DNA of 7,882 bases. Source: Planctomycetota bacterium. GTDB taxonomy: Bacteria; Planctomycetota; Phycisphaerae; Sedimentisphaerales; Anaerohalosphaeraceae. Numbering within the stretch: position 1 is the first letter of the stretch; the number at the start of each line of letters is the position of its first letter. The position numbers and the translations under genes were made by a program. Positions 7,115 to 7,882 of this stretch are shown here, piece by piece. Where the stretch lies: the NCBI GenBank assembly GCA_030637065.1, contig DAOVVQ010000179.1, positions 1 to 7,882 of the forward strand, in the 5' to 3' direction. Below the pieces are notes generated by a model, which was given only the letters and a program-made list of their open reading frames with translations, did not search any database and was not told the origin of the DNA.

Positions 7115-7779
7115 AACATTGCCTCTTCGAATTTGATTTTGCGTTGTCCGGCGTTGGTGCTGGTCCTCCAGTCCTTGGGCTCTCGTACCTGCGTGAGATT
7201 TTCCAGTTTATCAAGATCCTTCAGCCTGTCGTAAATGAGCTGCCAGACGCACTCGGTGTCCTTGTCGACCTCGCAGACGCCATTGCTTGACCCGCCGCAC
7301 GGTCCGTTGAGCAGCTTCTTTGCGCATCTCGCAATCGGGCACAGCCCGCCCGTCCAGCCAAGAACGCAGTCGCCACAGCCGGCACATTTCTCCTCCCAGA
7401 CTGCATGTTCGACCGGATAACCCATGAACTTCGTATTAAGAGCCGGAAGCGTGATCAGCTTGGGAAACTGCACCGCCATGGCCTGTACGCCCACGCCGCA
7501 GGCCGTCGAGAGGACGGCATCGACGGAAGCGAGGTCATCTTTGAAGGCGTCGTTGAATTCGTATTCGCACTGGCGTTCGGGAGTACACTGGACGATCTCG
7601 ATCTCACTATCGTCCTTCTTCCTTGCCATTGTGATCTGCGAGGCGAGCAGCTCGACGGCCTTTGCGCCGCCGGAAAAGCAAACGGTAACGCATCCGCCGC
7701 AGCCCATCAGCATTATTTTTTTGTAATCCTTTATTGAATTGAGTATCTCTTCAAGCGGTTTTCTATCAGCTACAATCAT
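7111..7779 (-). CDS. metV: MetV-like methylenetetrahydrofolate reductase C-terminal-domain protein (Fe-S/zinc partner of MetF)
   Basis: A 222-aa cysteine-rich protein of the MTHFR C-terminal (MetV) family, found beside metF in acetogens and other anaerobes. Early cysteines are MGCGGCVTVC (C27, C30, C34); further ones are C65, C71 and C94. A dense cluster follows, KCAGCGDCVLGWTGGLCPIARC (C132, C135, C138, C147, C152), then NGPCGG (C161), C169 and C177. The pattern is consistent with 4Fe-4S and/or Zn binding; in characterised MetVF, MetV acts as an essential partner carrying Fe-S and zinc. AAGGG lies 7 nt before the ATG. The gene overlaps both the preceding CDS and metF by ATGA, so all three should be translated together. 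In-frame starts further upstream were not needed to recover the full domain. Confidence 0.88.
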   Translation of the reverse strand: MIVADRKPLEEILNSIKDYKKIMLMGCGGCVTVCFSGGAKAVELLASQITMARKKDDSEIEIVQCTPERQCEYEFNDAFKDDLASVDAVLSTACGVGVQAMAVQFPKLITLPALNTKFMGYPVEHAVWEEKCAGCGDCVLGWTGGLCPIARCAKKLLNGPCGGSSNGVCEVDKDTECVWQLIYDRLKDLDKLENLTQVREPKDWRTSTNAGQRKIKFEEAML

Positions 7780-7882
7780 ACAAGTGCCCTTTCTTTCAGA
7801 AAATTTTCAACTTCTGTAAGATGTTTGAAGACGCCAAGGTCTTTGGCTCCAATTCCCATGGCCAGGCCGATAAGCTCAGTAA
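7776..7882 (-). CDS. 3' end of an unidentified CDS upstream of metV (partial)
   Basis: An open frame enters from beyond the window edge and ends in TGA at 7776..7778, overlapping the metV start by ATGA. The 34 visible residues begin TELIGLAMGIGAKDLG and end in FLKERALV, a helical, soluble C-terminus. I do not recognise the family from this fragment. The translational coupling shows it belongs to the metV-metF operon, so a one-carbon or redox partner is likely. It is too short for a six-frame list with a size cut-off, but the coding frame is clean and the overlap matches that of metV/metF. Confidence 0.7.
   Translation of the reverse strand, partial: TELIGLAMGIGAKDLGVFKHLTEVENFLKERALV

Overview
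The window reads almost entirely on the minus strand and carries one-carbon (formate/folate) metabolism genes of an anaerobic bacterium. In transcription order (high to low coordinate) there are two blocks. The first block holds the 3' end of an unidentified CDS, then metV and metF, joined by ATGA overlaps. The second block holds a nuoE-like gene, a nuoF-like gene, a large molybdopterin formate dehydrogenase gene (fdhA) and a small MobB-like P-loop NTPase gene. The organism cannot be fixed from this sequence. The mix of a methyl-branch MetVF pair and an NAD-linked iron-sulfur formate dehydrogenase suggests an anaerobe using at least part of the Wood-Ljungdahl pathway. Planctomycetota (Phycisphaerae-type) or another non-model anaerobic phylum is only a guess.

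Layout: 1-133 is non-coding and holds a truncated copy of a palindromic repeat and a second REP-like hairpin. 134-715 is the P-loop protein, 776-3505 fdhA, 3560-5413 nuoF-like and 5413-5916 nuoE-like. 5917-6193 is a 277-bp intergenic region with a good sigma70-type promoter for nuoE and a 27-bp inverted repeat pair. 6194-7114 is metF, 7111-7779 metV and 7776-7882 the 3' end of an upstream gene.

How the genes fit together: FdhA has a NuoG/HydA-like iron-sulfur N-terminus, and with NuoE (2Fe-2S) and NuoF (FMN, NAD(H), extra ferredoxin domain) it would form a soluble NAD(H)-linked formate dehydrogenase/CO2 reductase, possibly electron-bifurcating. MetF with MetV would interconvert methylene- and methyl-tetrahydrofolate. 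Together they cover the first and last reductive steps from CO2 to the methyl group. The intervening folate enzymes (formate-THF ligase, FolD) are not in the window. The active-site residue of FdhA is cysteine (TGC), not selenocysteine. The last gene may be an undescribed cofactor or maturation accessory of the formate dehydrogenase.

No tRNA, rRNA, CRISPR array, transposase or phage gene was seen. The least explained elements are the MobB-like protein with its cysteine cluster, the repeat family bracketing the formate dehydrogenase operon, and the truncated gene before metV.
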